DNA from: Enterococcus_K sp051713825
GTDB lineage: Bacteria; Bacillota; Bacilli; Lactobacillales; Enterococcaceae
Direction of reading: 5' to 3'
Assembly: GCF_051713825.1 (NCBI RefSeq)
Contig: NZ_JBIOQR010000001.1
Span: forward strand, 806,001 to 870,000
DNA length: 64,000 bases
In this document: positions 37,001 through 44,148 of the stretch, piece by piece
How positions within the stretch are numbered: the stretch's first letter is position 1
Layout: the number at the start of each line of letters is the position of its first letter
Program-made: the position numbers and the translations under genes
The notes under the pieces: model-generated
The model's database searches: none
Seen by the model: only the letters and a program-made list of their open reading frames with translations
Told to the model about the DNA's origin: nothing

Positions 37001-37693
37001 CCAGGAAGTTATCAATTAGTGGAAGTGAAGGCACCAGAAACGTATATTCTCAACACCAAGGGAATCAACTTTGCGATTGAAGCCACTCATATGGGGAAAC
37101 CAGATGTCGTGAATATTAGCGAGCATTTTATTAATTATCGCGGTGTAGCTAGTTTAACTAAAGTCGATACGAAAGAAAAACCATTGGCGGGTGCAGAATT
37201 CAAAGTGGTTGATCAAAACGCTGAGGTAGTAGCAGCGAATCTCATTTCTGATGTGGGAGGAAAAGTAATGGTTGACGGCTTGGCTCCGGGAACGTATCAA
37301 TTTGTTGAGGTCAAGGCACCGAAAGGATATGCGCTCAATAATAAACCTGTTTCATTTACAATAGAAGCAAAAGCAGAAAATGAGCCAGCTGTTCAGGATG
37401 CCGGTTTGTTCGTAAATAAAGAATTACCGGTTCCGACAGAGAAACCAAACAAACCAGAGAAGCCAGATAAACCGACTCCTGAGAAACCCGAAAAACCTGA
37501 GGATCTTGGCAAGCCTAAGAATGGTGGGACAGGCAAACGTCTACCAGGGAAAAAATCAGGTATTTCTCGTTTCCTACCTCAAACGAATGAGCAAACGAAT
37601 GGAACACTTATCATTTATGGTGGTCTGATGATTCTAGTGGTTGCAGGATTAACCATTTGGCGAAGGAAAAAAAGAGATAAAGAAATTTTTTAG
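31025..37693 (+). CDS. Giant LPxTN wall-anchored adhesin with ten SpaA/CnaB repeats
   Basis: 2222 residues from ATG 31025; a GTG at 31007 lies within the GAGGAGGG ribosome site and is less likely. Signal peptide at 1-31; Ser/Thr/Glu-rich stretch ~153-255; an Ig-like domain from ~260, then about five collagen-binding-B-like modules, each with a Val/Trp-rich strand (VAWQVDFN, FSWEIHYN, VDWTIQVN, IKWTTAVN, VNWHLTIN) up to ~1150. Ten SpaA-type beta domains follow (~1160-2130), each with a G(A)xF Lys region and a VETKAPxGY Glu-containing strand that can form internal isopeptide bonds. A Pro-rich wall-spanning region (~2136-2180) leads to the sorting signal LPQTN at ~2184, a hydrophobic helix and a basic tail. 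Probably a matrix-binding adhesin; the ligand is unknown. Confidence 0.92.
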   Translation: MQNKKIEKIIYSLMTLLIFTQSFLPILAIAQTKNPATMTVKSAKVSAVDAQTAHLTLEGTVVPGEDELEKTLSFAEATHFLPKESQSLGIRGATYTTTSDQLRIDLKQKSNGEFSIQVAIDRKTLGKSLTLLLDGQKIPVVLPDSIKRAVLDNPTNEAEETTSVTNQSQTKKEGINDSEVDSEAIVSSEGSDLNQSSASISSDSEETNTTSSTAAQAIAESTGSTDLKVPTETEDSSEQTETTTTKEKQNPTNKAGRLAESGMDIRTYFPNGQGTILDKAEVTFYDNEGKQLEGTVPVDAQVRIHYEWSIPEVVRKQIQAGDHFTFQLPEGVVPVKSQTGELTNAAGEAYASYTIDKTGQVVIVFNERVSKEIDIEGTFDFSTEFNRVQIDGPGDYQITFPTEDKIPPVEVVIKPNTKTSIAKKGQFDRTPNPTEVAWQVDFNQAMNVLDNPVISEKWPVGLIYQSVKVYKLVMNFDGTVKQVGEEVPDSQYTVDSNGNAHFKGEVTDAYRIDYVTRIEERAIPKQGGKVTFTNTATLTDKGRPDGLDAKASVTNTFGKMVEKKKTGYSSTKQEFSWEIHYNYGEKVVPKEQAIIQDEMSPNMSLSEDPIIYPIVFGEKGEEIKAATPLVAGTDYELVKNPSGNGFVIKFLHEVNHAYKVTYKTKVNGIITEPTDIENNVSVGTGETSTGKGTANQQNVNKSLIKDRIDYQNKTVDWTIQVNKNHYEMFDLTLTDTFSPVPGLELKKTVDLTAYQMTVKSSTGKVLKQGVDYQVEPTVNQEGQQTGYVLKFIGAYNPTNTDFTVTYTTNFDIELIDPNNSALDHFTNDIRADWISETGESRHSEDKDTFKPNPSYSLNAQKSGAYNAQKKTIKWTTAVNLSGNLLKDAVFIDPILNNQSYVADSLQVYEATTNPDGTVTKLDEEPDNQQMPSIIQPSASNNQTVEVHFPNESQHTYLLEFETSLEGKVIEIESHYDNQATYENDGQKRDVIGEVSVKNGGAHIQKAGEQDKESPDYVNWHLTINPTQSVLKNVTVVDKPSANQIVDEASIKLYETMVAVDGTISVNKEKRLIRDTDYSLVLNTDNVTGEQTIEVSFLHEIRTAYMMNYRALINSSATGSQDKVTNEAVVTGAGEKTVSDTSGKEVTVSIDHSGGSASGKKGKITFQKIAGDKISFLTGAYFQLWDTTKSQVLREGQVDANGKITFGNLQLGDYLLVETVAPTGYTIPDELVHGRRVSITAETSSSTAQPVAIINTPNRVILTKTGEQGERLANALFRLEKQEGLLWFPVGLFMTDAQGVLVIDSLALGDYRLIETQAPKGYLLNTTPLEFTVARNQKNQIPTVELEMVDYKGTSKIMKVSEEGKGLAGAQFKVIDKKGKTIQAGLKSNSQGVISVTGLAPGTYAFVETQAPTGYILNTRSYSFTIDEKAAGKPAIVTGGQAINYQGAAELVKEDQDKKPLSDAHFKVIDKTGQTIRENLVSDMNGKVNVRGLAPGEYQFVETKAPIGYILNTKATAFSIPKVANGKPTVVFAGTLTNYLGEVILQKVNTANEPLEGAEFTLYDKEMNEVDKTTSGKDGQVRFERMAPGTYYLIETKAPKLADGTDYVMNPYPVEVVIPNKTDNQPVRIDKGQFQNFKGRAEIQKTGENGSVAGAEFALMTIENGQEKFEKTVIVPESGHLPIEDLGAGYYKLVETKAAPGYIINSQPIYFVVDSDVQEAVDHFEFQNYQSELVGQKVDGDQLTETGLSGAEFQIYEQTEEGKEGAGPISFTDKTGQPSETVVSDEQGQIYAAGLPVGRYLLVETKAPEGYVRDLTERGFEITEQSGKPDILDLGTIENYRGKLDITKVNEKQEPLAGGTFVLSNTKDASEPITVIDREGNATTELQAVEGHILAQGIKPGTYYLVETKAPEGYIINTEPIEVVIPNEANGQEALRVTGELVNYKGSVIMTKVDEADQALSGAEFAIVDSQGKIVQEKIVSDANGVVRAENLSPGSYQLVEVKAPETYILNTKGINFAIEATHMGKPDVVNISEHFINYRGVASLTKVDTKEKPLAGAEFKVVDQNAEVVAANLISDVGGKVMVDGLAPGTYQFVEVKAPKGYALNNKPVSFTIEAKAENEPAVQDAGLFVNKELPVPTEKPNKPEKPDKPTPEKPEKPEDLGKPKNGGTGKRLPGKKSGISRFLPQTNEQTNGTLIIYGGLMILVVAGLTIWRRKKRDKEIF

Positions 37694-37731
37694 GACAGTT
37701 TCTGAATCGAATCAAACCGAATAGATAAACT

Positions 37732-37772
37732 AGAGGGCCAAAAATCGTTGGATGATTTTTGGCCTTCTGTTT
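37732..37772 (+). terminator. Rho-independent terminator
   Basis: GGCCAAAAATC pairs with GATTTTTGGCC around a short loop after the adhesin gene; the T run after it is interrupted. Confidence 0.8.
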
Positions 37773-38077
37773 GTTGTTCGGACTCTTTCTAGTGTCGCTT
37801 GCGGGCTAGACTGTAAATTATTTTTATAGACGGTATTCTGACGACTGGTTTCTATTTTGGTCAGGGAATTAACGGGTTAAGATACAGTAAGAGAGGTTGG
37901 GTGAAAGTTTTTGTCAAGAAAAACCAAACAATTGTAGGATTGCTAAAAATTCAAAATTTTTACTGAAATCCTATGTTTTTGACAAAGAAATCATGCTATA
38001 ATTTGTAATGGTTTTTGAGTTTTTATGCAAAACGCAATTATTTTTTGTATATAGAAAAGGGTAGGGGGAAACAGAAA
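37773..38077 (+). promoter_or_regulatory. Promoter region of the YfcC gene
   Basis: An extended -10, TGCTATAAT (TATAAT at 37997-38002), is followed by a ~75-base leader to the ATG at 38078. No RNA or gene is seen in the rest of this stretch. Confidence 0.6.
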
Positions 38078-39817
38078 ATGAAAGAAAAAGTAGGAAAAGT
38101 GAAGTCGAAAAAAGATTTCACCAAAATGCGAACGCCGCACACCTATGTGATTATTTTTGGGGTGGTTATTGCTGCATGGATCTTAACATTCTTAGTTCCA
38201 GCAGGGAAATTTAGTACGCAAGAAATTGAATATAAGGATGCTAATGGGGAGACTAGCACGAGAACCGTTCTTCGTCAGGATTCATTTCGTTATGATTATC
38301 CACTAGACAAAGCTTTTGTTTATGATAAATTAGAAGACTTGGCAAAAAATCCGGATGAGATGAGTACACTAGAGGTTCCTGAAGAGGGCTTAGAAGCGGT
38401 TCTTTCAGATGGAGAAAAGAATTTAACGCAAGAGAAGCTGGATGAAATTTCACTAACGGATGATGTTTTATATGATGCGTACGGCACAAAAATGTATGAT
38501 ACATCTAAAAAGCTTCACAAAACGGCAAAAATCTGGGGAACGGATGATTTTAATGGTTTCGGCTTTTTAAACTTCATATTTGAAGGCTTAGTCTCAGGAG
38601 ATAAGTACGGATCGGCGGTCGGGATTGCTGCGCTAATCTTAGTTGTGGGTGGTTCGTTTGGAATCATTATGAAAACTGGGGCAATTGATGCAGGTATTTT
38701 TGCGTTTATTAGCCGCACCAAAGGACTTGAACGTTTAGCTTTGCCACTCTTGTTCTTTGCCTTTTCTTTCGGGGGTGCAACGTTTGGGATGGCTGAGGAA
38801 GTTATTCCATTTTCGATGGTTATGGTTCCGTTTGTGATTGCGTTGGGGTATGACTCCATAGTCGCGGTCACCGTCACTTATGTCGCTTCTCAAATTGGGA
38901 ATGCGACGTCTTGGATGAGTCCATTTAGTGTGGCGGTTGCCCAAGGGATTGCCGGAATTCCTGTATTGTCAGGAGCAACTTTCCGTTTAATTATGTGGGT
39001 CGTTGTTACAGGATTATCTGCAGCGTATATGATGTTTTACGCGGAGAAAGTCAGAAAGAATCCAGAAGCATCCTTAACACACAAATCTGATCAATATTTC
39101 AGAGATCATATTAAGAAAACCTCAGATGAAAAAGTTGCCTTCACTTTGGGTCACAAATTGATTTTGGTGGAAATGTTAGCTGTTTTAATTTGGATCGTCT
39201 GGGGAGTTACGCAAAAGGGCTATTATATTCCAGAAATTGCCTCTCAATTCTTTGTGATGGGTTTATTAGCCGGAATTATAGCGGTTATCTTCAAACTAAA
39301 TGAGATGAAAGTTAATGATATTGCGACGGCCTTTCAATCGGGCGCAGCAGATTTAGCCGGGACGGCGATTGTGGTTGGGATGGCGAAAGGAATCCTCCTA
39401 GTCTTAGGTGGTTCAGATGCTAATGTTCCGTCTGCGTTGAATACAATCTTGCACAGTATTGGTAGCCTATTAACGGGAGTACCGGCGATGATTGGTGCTT
39501 GGATTATGTATATTTTCCAAAGTTTATTCAATTTAGTCGTGACCTCAAACTCTGGTCAAGCAGCATTAACTATGCCAATTATGGCACCGTTAGCGGACTT
39601 GGTGGGTGTACCAAGACAGATTGCGGTATTAGCTTATCAATTAGGAGCGGGTTTCGTAGATGCTTTCACTCCCGTTTCAGCAAGTTTGATTGGGGTTTTA
39701 GGTGTTGCTCGAATTGAATGGGCAAAATGGGCGAAATTCCAAATCAAGATGCAAGCTTTCTTGTTTATATTAGGAACGATTTTTATTATGATTGCGATAG
39801 CGATAGGCTTACAATAA
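38078..39817 (+). CDS. YfcC-family membrane transporter
   Basis: 579 residues from ATG 38078 (GTAGGGGG upstream; the longer frame from 38015 lacks a ribosome site). RTPHTYVIIFGVVIAAWILTFLVPAGKF at the N-terminus, LVVGGSFGIIMKTGAIDAGI and TFGMAEEVIPFSMVMVP mark the YfcC/DcuC (PF03606) family, which moves amino acids or C4-dicarboxylates. A charged, hydrophilic insert of ~110 residues lies between the first two membrane segments (~45-155), longer than in most relatives. The substrate is unknown. Confidence 0.85.
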   Translation: MKEKVGKVKSKKDFTKMRTPHTYVIIFGVVIAAWILTFLVPAGKFSTQEIEYKDANGETSTRTVLRQDSFRYDYPLDKAFVYDKLEDLAKNPDEMSTLEVPEEGLEAVLSDGEKNLTQEKLDEISLTDDVLYDAYGTKMYDTSKKLHKTAKIWGTDDFNGFGFLNFIFEGLVSGDKYGSAVGIAALILVVGGSFGIIMKTGAIDAGIFAFISRTKGLERLALPLLFFAFSFGGATFGMAEEVIPFSMVMVPFVIALGYDSIVAVTVTYVASQIGNATSWMSPFSVAVAQGIAGIPVLSGATFRLIMWVVVTGLSAAYMMFYAEKVRKNPEASLTHKSDQYFRDHIKKTSDEKVAFTLGHKLILVEMLAVLIWIVWGVTQKGYYIPEIASQFFVMGLLAGIIAVIFKLNEMKVNDIATAFQSGAADLAGTAIVVGMAKGILLVLGGSDANVPSALNTILHSIGSLLTGVPAMIGAWIMYIFQSLFNLVVTSNSGQAALTMPIMAPLADLVGVPRQIAVLAYQLGAGFVDAFTPVSASLIGVLGVARIEWAKWAKFQIKMQAFLFILGTIFIMIAIAIGLQ

Positions 39818-39832
39818 TTTATAATTAAAACC

Positions 39833-39887
39833 AAAAAGACTTCGTCGATTTAGTGAGCTGTGGTTCACGAATGGGCGGGGCTTTTTT
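39833..39887 (+). terminator. Probable terminator after the YfcC gene
   Basis: AAAAAG-ACTTCG pairs imperfectly with CGGGGCTTTTTT, with an inner GTGA/TCAC stem, followed by a T run. Confidence 0.5.
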
Positions 39888-40010
39888 GCAGAATTGAATA
39901 AATTTGCGTAAATTTATTCAAAAAAATAAAAAAGTTTATATCATTTTACTTATTATTTGAATAATGGTTTAATCAAAATGAGTACATCTACCTAAAAGGA
40001 GGGATGCTTA

Positions 40011-41492
40011 ATGGTATGGTTAGAGGCAAATGAGCGAATCGAATTAGAGCTTCTAGAGCGAATTGATCGTCAACTCGTTCCGTATACTATAGAGGGAATT
40101 ACCAAAGAGACCGAGCATTCCCGGAATACGGTTCGTAAATACCTCGAGATGTTAGAAATTCAAATTAATACGTATTTTGAACCAGAAGATATTCTCTTAA
40201 AGGTCAGCAATCAAAAAATTGAGTATTTTAGAAGCAGGCATTTCAGTATACAGAATGTCTATCTCTCTATTTTAGAAGAGAACGTTATTTTTAATTTGGT
40301 AGAGCAGTTGTTATTCAATGAATTTGTTTCACTTGAACAATTCTGTAAAGAAAAATTCGTTAGCCATTCTTCTATGAGGCGTAAGATTAGAAAAGTAAAC
40401 AGCTTTTTAAAAGAAAAGGAACTGAAAATTTCTTTAATTGATCGGACGATTGAAGGAAAAGAAGAAGATGTCCGACATTTTTATTTTCAGCTGTATTGGA
40501 CGATTTTCCGTGGCGTAAAATGGCCGTTTCCGCAAATTGTCAGAGAAAATATTTTACACATGGTTGAAGCGATGGAAACCAAACTATCACTGTCGTTTAG
40601 TCCAAGTGCAAAAGAAAAATTTGCTTATTTCTATGCGATTAGTACGATTCGAAGAGGGCAGGGCCATGCCATCAATCTCGAGCCAGCTCTACGTGAGTTT
40701 ATGAAGACGACCACCTTATATTCTTCTTTAAAAGAGGTGATTGGGGGATTTTATTTTGGAAATCAAGTTTTGCAAAATGAATCCGAATTTCTATCCGTTT
40801 TGATTGTATTAGAGATTACCCCTGGTATTGAAGATCATAGCCAGCCTTGGAATAGTGTGTTACTTCAGCATCGACAACAAAATACCTCAATGTATCAGGT
40901 GAGTCAATTTTGGATTTCTTCCTTTGAGTATTTTTTTGACTTGACGTTTCCAGAAGACAAGAAGGATGAGCTTCTTCAAAAGCTGATTCGTTGCCATTAT
41001 CGGACATACCTACTTCGTCATGATATTAAATTTATTCCGCATTATCAGTATTCAGATGAGTTAAAGGAAACGCTGCCCATTTTTAATAAGCAGCTAGAGG
41101 ACTTTTTCACCTTACTGCAACGCTCAACGTATAAAGAAACCTTTATTAACAAAGAATTTCTATTTCCAAGATATGCGCTAATTGCGTTGAAGTATTTGAA
41201 TCTAGTGGAGAAAGAAAAGCAGTTAGTAGTAGCGATTGAGATAGATTCTTCAAAAGTTTTCGAGGAGCATATTAAAGAAAAATTGGCGACTTCATTTGGT
41301 CAGGTATATGATTTGAAATTTGTTTCATCCAAAGAGGACTATGACATTGTGATTGCCAATTTTCCTATACAAGGAACGGAGCTTGAAAAGACCATTTTTG
41401 TTCGCTCAGAGATAAATACAAGAGACTGGTTGATTTTGAGAGAAGAATTTGACCAGTTGGTAAAAAGTAAAAATGAAAAAGCAAAAAAATAA
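40011..41492 (+). CDS. Mga/AtxA-type helix-turn-helix regulator
   Basis: 493 residues, the normal length for Mga-like stand-alone regulators. An N-terminal HTH (YTIEGITKETEHSRNTVRKYLEMLE) is followed at ~100-125 by a second (SLEQFCKEKFVSHSSMRRKIRKVNSFLKE), the PF05043 pattern; the rest looks like PRD- and EIIB-like domains, where Mga-type proteins are phosphorylated by the PTS. It may control neighbouring surface-protein or transporter genes, as in streptococci, but no target site is seen. AAAAGGAGGG lies before the ATG. Confidence 0.8.
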   Translation: MVWLEANERIELELLERIDRQLVPYTIEGITKETEHSRNTVRKYLEMLEIQINTYFEPEDILLKVSNQKIEYFRSRHFSIQNVYLSILEENVIFNLVEQLLFNEFVSLEQFCKEKFVSHSSMRRKIRKVNSFLKEKELKISLIDRTIEGKEEDVRHFYFQLYWTIFRGVKWPFPQIVRENILHMVEAMETKLSLSFSPSAKEKFAYFYAISTIRRGQGHAINLEPALREFMKTTTLYSSLKEVIGGFYFGNQVLQNESEFLSVLIVLEITPGIEDHSQPWNSVLLQHRQQNTSMYQVSQFWISSFEYFFDLTFPEDKKDELLQKLIRCHYRTYLLRHDIKFIPHYQYSDELKETLPIFNKQLEDFFTLLQRSTYKETFINKEFLFPRYALIALKYLNLVEKEKQLVVAIEIDSSKVFEEHIKEKLATSFGQVYDLKFVSSKEDYDIVIANFPIQGTELEKTIFVRSEINTRDWLILREEFDQLVKSKNEKAKK

Positions 41493-41540
41493 AATCGTAA
41501 GTGATTCGTTTCTGTCGGAGAACGAAGCTTACGATTTTTA
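41491..41540 (+). terminator. Rho-independent terminator
   Basis: AAAATCGTAAG pairs with CTTACGATTTT, with a further inner TTCGTT/AACGAA stem, after the Mga-type gene. Confidence 0.88.
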
Positions 41541-41701
41541 GTTAGGTGATAAAAGGGAGTGTCTCCGTGATTTTAACAGCTGCTAATTTTGAAGGTTCAG
41601 AAGGGAGTGTTGAGAAAGTTTAAATTTTTTTGAAAAAAGAAGTAAAATATTTAGTAAAATGTGGTAAACTAGATGTAAATTTGATAGTTGAGGTGGAAAT
41701 A

Positions 41702-42736
41702 ATGAAGATTAGTCAACAACCTTTTGGAGAAAAAGCTACATTGTTTGTTTTAGAAAATGACAACGGATACAAACTAGAGGTGACAGATTTTGGGGCAAGA
41801 GTGGTAAACTTCAAAGTGCCTACAAAAACAGGTGAAAAAAACATTGTGTTAGGCTTTGACTCGGCAGAAGAATATTTGGAGAAAGATACTTATATTGGCG
41901 CAACGATTGGCCGTGTAGCTGGTCGAATTTCTAAGGGTCAGTTTGAAATTGATGGAACATCTTATCAAGTTGCGACACAAAAAGAACATGGCAATACTCT
42001 TCATGGAGGTCCGAACAGTTTTGAAGAGGTATACTGGGCAACGGAAACAGCTATCGATGAACAGGGCGTGCACGCGATTTTTTCTTACACAAGTCCAGAT
42101 GGTGAAAAAGGTTTTCCAGGAAACTTAGAGGTCAAAGTAACTTACACATTAACGAATGAAAATGATTGGCAATTGGCTTATGAAGCTAAAACAGATAAAG
42201 CGACTTTATTTAATCCAACGAATCACGTCTACTTTAATTTGACAGGTGATGTGACTCAGGCAACGGACACGCATCAATTGCAAGTAGCGGCAGATCGATT
42301 TGTTGTTGTAGGCGATGATACGACAGCGACTGGTGAGATTCGTTCGGTCGAAGGAACGCCGTTTGATTTTCGAGCTGCTCAAAAAATGACCCAAGCGTAT
42401 GAAGCAGATTATCAACAAAACGTTCTCGTGGACGGCTTGGACCACCCGTTTGTGTTTGAAAAAGAGGCGCCTGCTCCACAAGCGACAATTATTTCTCCTG
42501 ACAATCGTTTGCGAGTAGAGCTATCAACAACAGAACCATCTGTTGTAATTTTTACAGCTCAGTTTGGTGAAAAGGCACCGATTATGCGTGGTCAAAAGCT
42601 GGCTCACCATGGTGGGATTACGTTAGAAACCCAAGTGATGCCAGGTGCGATTGAGTTTGAGGGCTTCGGACATATTATTTTACAACCAAATGAAGTTTTT
42701 ACTTCAAAAACGGTTTATAAGGTTATTTCTGAATAA
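41702..42736 (+). CDS. galM: Aldose 1-epimerase (galactose mutarotase)
   Basis: Interconverts alpha and beta anomers of galactose/glucose in the cytoplasm. 344 residues from ATG 41702 with GAGGTGG upstream; the frame extends to 41630 without a ribosome site. VTDFGARVVNFKVP, IGRVAGRISKGQF, HGNTLHGG (catalytic-site His) and NPTNHVYFNL are the family motifs, and the C-terminal GGITLETQ carries the catalytic Glu. It stands alone, away from the alpha-galactosidase operon at 54 kb, but could serve it. Confidence 0.93.
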   Translation: MKISQQPFGEKATLFVLENDNGYKLEVTDFGARVVNFKVPTKTGEKNIVLGFDSAEEYLEKDTYIGATIGRVAGRISKGQFEIDGTSYQVATQKEHGNTLHGGPNSFEEVYWATETAIDEQGVHAIFSYTSPDGEKGFPGNLEVKVTYTLTNENDWQLAYEAKTDKATLFNPTNHVYFNLTGDVTQATDTHQLQVAADRFVVVGDDTTATGEIRSVEGTPFDFRAAQKMTQAYEADYQQNVLVDGLDHPFVFEKEAPAPQATIISPDNRLRVELSTTEPSVVIFTAQFGEKAPIMRGQKLAHHGGITLETQVMPGAIEFEGFGHIILQPNEVFTSKTVYKVISE

Positions 42737-42904
42737 GAGTTACCAGTTGAATAAAGAGCTAGGCGTCTAGAATCGTGTGTTTTAGGCGTCTTTTTTCTGT
42801 GGTGGATTGGTGAAAAGTCTTTTGCCAAGCGGAATAGTTGTCGACTAACTGGAAACGTGGTATTTCCAACTTATAATAAGTAAGTAAAAGAAGGTGCACA
42901 ATAT

Positions 42905-43507
42905 ATGGAGTATTTATTCGAAAAAGGAAAAGGCCAGCCTTTATTGTTGTTGCATGGCACAGGTGGTGATGAAACATCATTAGTGGAGATTGCCCGTTAT
43001 TTAGATAAAGAGAGCACCATTCTTTCTTTTCGAGGAGCAGTTCAAGAGCAAGGAATGAACCGTTTTTTTAAGAGAAATGGGTTGAATCAATTTGACTATG
43101 AGAGCTTGGAGGAAGAGGGGCAGCGATTATTGGGAGAAATCACCCGAATCAGTCAGGAAAAAGGCTTTTCTTTGGAGGACTGGGTTATTGTCGGGTATTC
43201 AAACGGTGCGAATTTGGCTGCGCATCTCTTTTTAACGAGCGAAACCAAACTGAACAAAGGGCTTTTTTTACATCCGATGTCTTTGGGTGGCGAAAAAAAC
43301 ATTATAGAGTTATCTGATAAACAAGTTTGGCTATCTTTTGGCGAGGGAGATCCAATTGTTGAGAAGGCAACGTTTGAAGAATTGGTAATGGATTTGCAGA
43401 AGCGTGGGGCAGCAGTGACGGTTGAAACTACAAAAACAGGTCACCAGGTGGCAATGCCTGAGCTGACGGCGGCAAAAAAATGGTTAGAGCAGCATACACA
43501 AAAATAA
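42905..43507 (+). CDS. Alpha/beta-hydrolase, carboxylesterase/phospholipase type
   Basis: 200 residues. LLLLHGTGGDE forms the oxyanion hole, VGYSNGANLA is the nucleophile elbow (Ser), GEGDPIV supplies the Asp and KTGHQV the His of the triad. It resembles the YtpA/YsdC-like phospholipase/carboxylesterase (PF02230) group. It acts in the cytoplasm; the natural ester is unknown. AGAAGGTG lies upstream. Confidence 0.85.
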   Translation: MEYLFEKGKGQPLLLLHGTGGDETSLVEIARYLDKESTILSFRGAVQEQGMNRFFKRNGLNQFDYESLEEEGQRLLGEITRISQEKGFSLEDWVIVGYSNGANLAAHLFLTSETKLNKGLFLHPMSLGGEKNIIELSDKQVWLSFGEGDPIVEKATFEELVMDLQKRGAAVTVETTKTGHQVAMPELTAAKKWLEQHTQK

Positions 43508-43520
43508 AAATGCCTTCCTT

Positions 43521-43549
43521 TTGTTTCTTTGATTGAATCATGCTATGCT
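43521..43549 (+). promoter_or_regulatory. Promoter of the CsbD-like gene
   Basis: TTGTTT at 43521 and TATGCT at 43544 with a 17-base spacer; AAAGGAGGG follows ~14 bases later. Confidence 0.55.
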
Positions 43550-43579
43550 TGATTTATCAAATAAAGGAGGGTTTTTGAA

Positions 43580-43789
43580 ATGGCAGATTTAGAAAAACAA
43601 GCGAATGATTTAAAAGACAAAGTTGTTGGCGAAGCAAAAGAAACATATGGTAAATTGGCCGATGATAAAAGCAAAGAGTTAGAAGGCAAAGCTCAATCCT
43701 TAGGTGCAGATTTAAAAGAAAAGGCGCAAGATTTGGGCGATGACTTAAAAGAAGGCTTCGAAAATTTAAAAGATAAATTTACAAAATAA
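43580..43789 (+). CDS. CsbD-like general stress protein
   Basis: 69 residues, highly charged, with repeated KDKVVGEAKETYGKLADD / LKEKAQDLGDDLKEG patterns that form amphipathic helices, as in the CsbD family (PF05532) of abundant stress-induced proteins. The biochemical role is not known. A very strong ribosome site (AAAGGAGGG) suggests high expression. Confidence 0.85.
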   Translation: MADLEKQANDLKDKVVGEAKETYGKLADDKSKELEGKAQSLGADLKEKAQDLGDDLKEGFENLKDKFTK

Positions 43790-43823
43790 GACGGGTAAAC
43801 AGGAACCGTCGATAAGTAATACC

Positions 43824-43917
43824 AAAAAGAGGGTGCTTCTGTACCCACCGTTTATTCGGATAAAGAGAGGCTAGGACATAACGTATGAAGTTATGTCCCA
43901 GCCTCCACCCTCTTTTT
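43824..43917 (+). repeat. Palindromic repeat element, module Y nested in a terminator
   Basis: A perfect 12-base-pair outer stem (AAAAAGAGGGTG 43824-43835 with CACCCTCTTTTT 43906-43917) encloses module Y, which ends in its own 16-base-pair stem (43867-43882 with 43890-43905, one mismatch). The outer stem plus T run looks like the original terminator of the CsbD gene with Y inserted into its loop. Related copies are at 17.7 and 58.8 kb. Confidence 0.75.
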
Positions 43918-44024
43918 TTTGCGTGCGCAATTTTATACGTATACTTTGACACAAGAAATTGCTTCTGAAAAAAGGCATACGAAACCTCAAAATCTATTTT
44001 TACTATCTATCAATCAATTTTACC

Positions 44025-44033
44025 TGTTATAAT
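44025..44033 (+). promoter_or_regulatory. Extended -10 promoter of the rsgA transcript
   Basis: TGTTATAAT (TGn plus TATAAT) at 44025-44033 lies ~35 bases before the leader ORF; the -35 is poor, as usual for extended -10 promoters. Confidence 0.65.
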
Positions 44034-44069
44034 GAAAACGAATTCTATTATAGAAAGGGGAAATGTCAT

Positions 44070-44120
44070 ATGAAAAACACAAGAAGCTTTACCAACATAA
44101 TGGAGGTTTCTCCTAGCTAG
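44070..44120 (+). CDS. Leader peptide (upstream ORF) of rsgA
   Basis: A 16-codon ORF, MKNTRSFTNIMEVSPS, with its own ribosome site GAAAGGGG (44053-44060, spacing 9). Its last codons contain GGAGGTTT and CTCCTA, which can pair with downstream segments, so its translation would set the leader fold. This is the layout of erm- and cat-type translational attenuators. That it is translated is inference. Confidence 0.55.
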   Translation: MKNTRSFTNIMEVSPS

Positions 44121-44142
44121 AAAACCTCCAAATTTTAGGAGG
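44101..44142 (+). promoter_or_regulatory. Mutually exclusive hairpins over the rsgA ribosome site
   Basis: Segment 1 TGGAGGTTT (44101-44109, inside the leader ORF) pairs with segment 2 AAACCTCCA (44122-44130), 9 base pairs then AATTTT. Segment 2's CCTCC (44125-44129) can instead pair with the ribosome site GGAGG (44138-44142), and CTCCTA (44110-44115) with TAGGAG (44136-44141). The folds cannot coexist, so a ribosome on the leader ORF would decide whether rsgA is translated. Confidence 0.6.
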
Positions 44143-44148
44143 AAATAG

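Noticed and set aside
42737..42904. Terminator after galM from the two AGGCGTC copies near 42770
   Set aside because: The copies are direct, not inverted, so they cannot form a stem.
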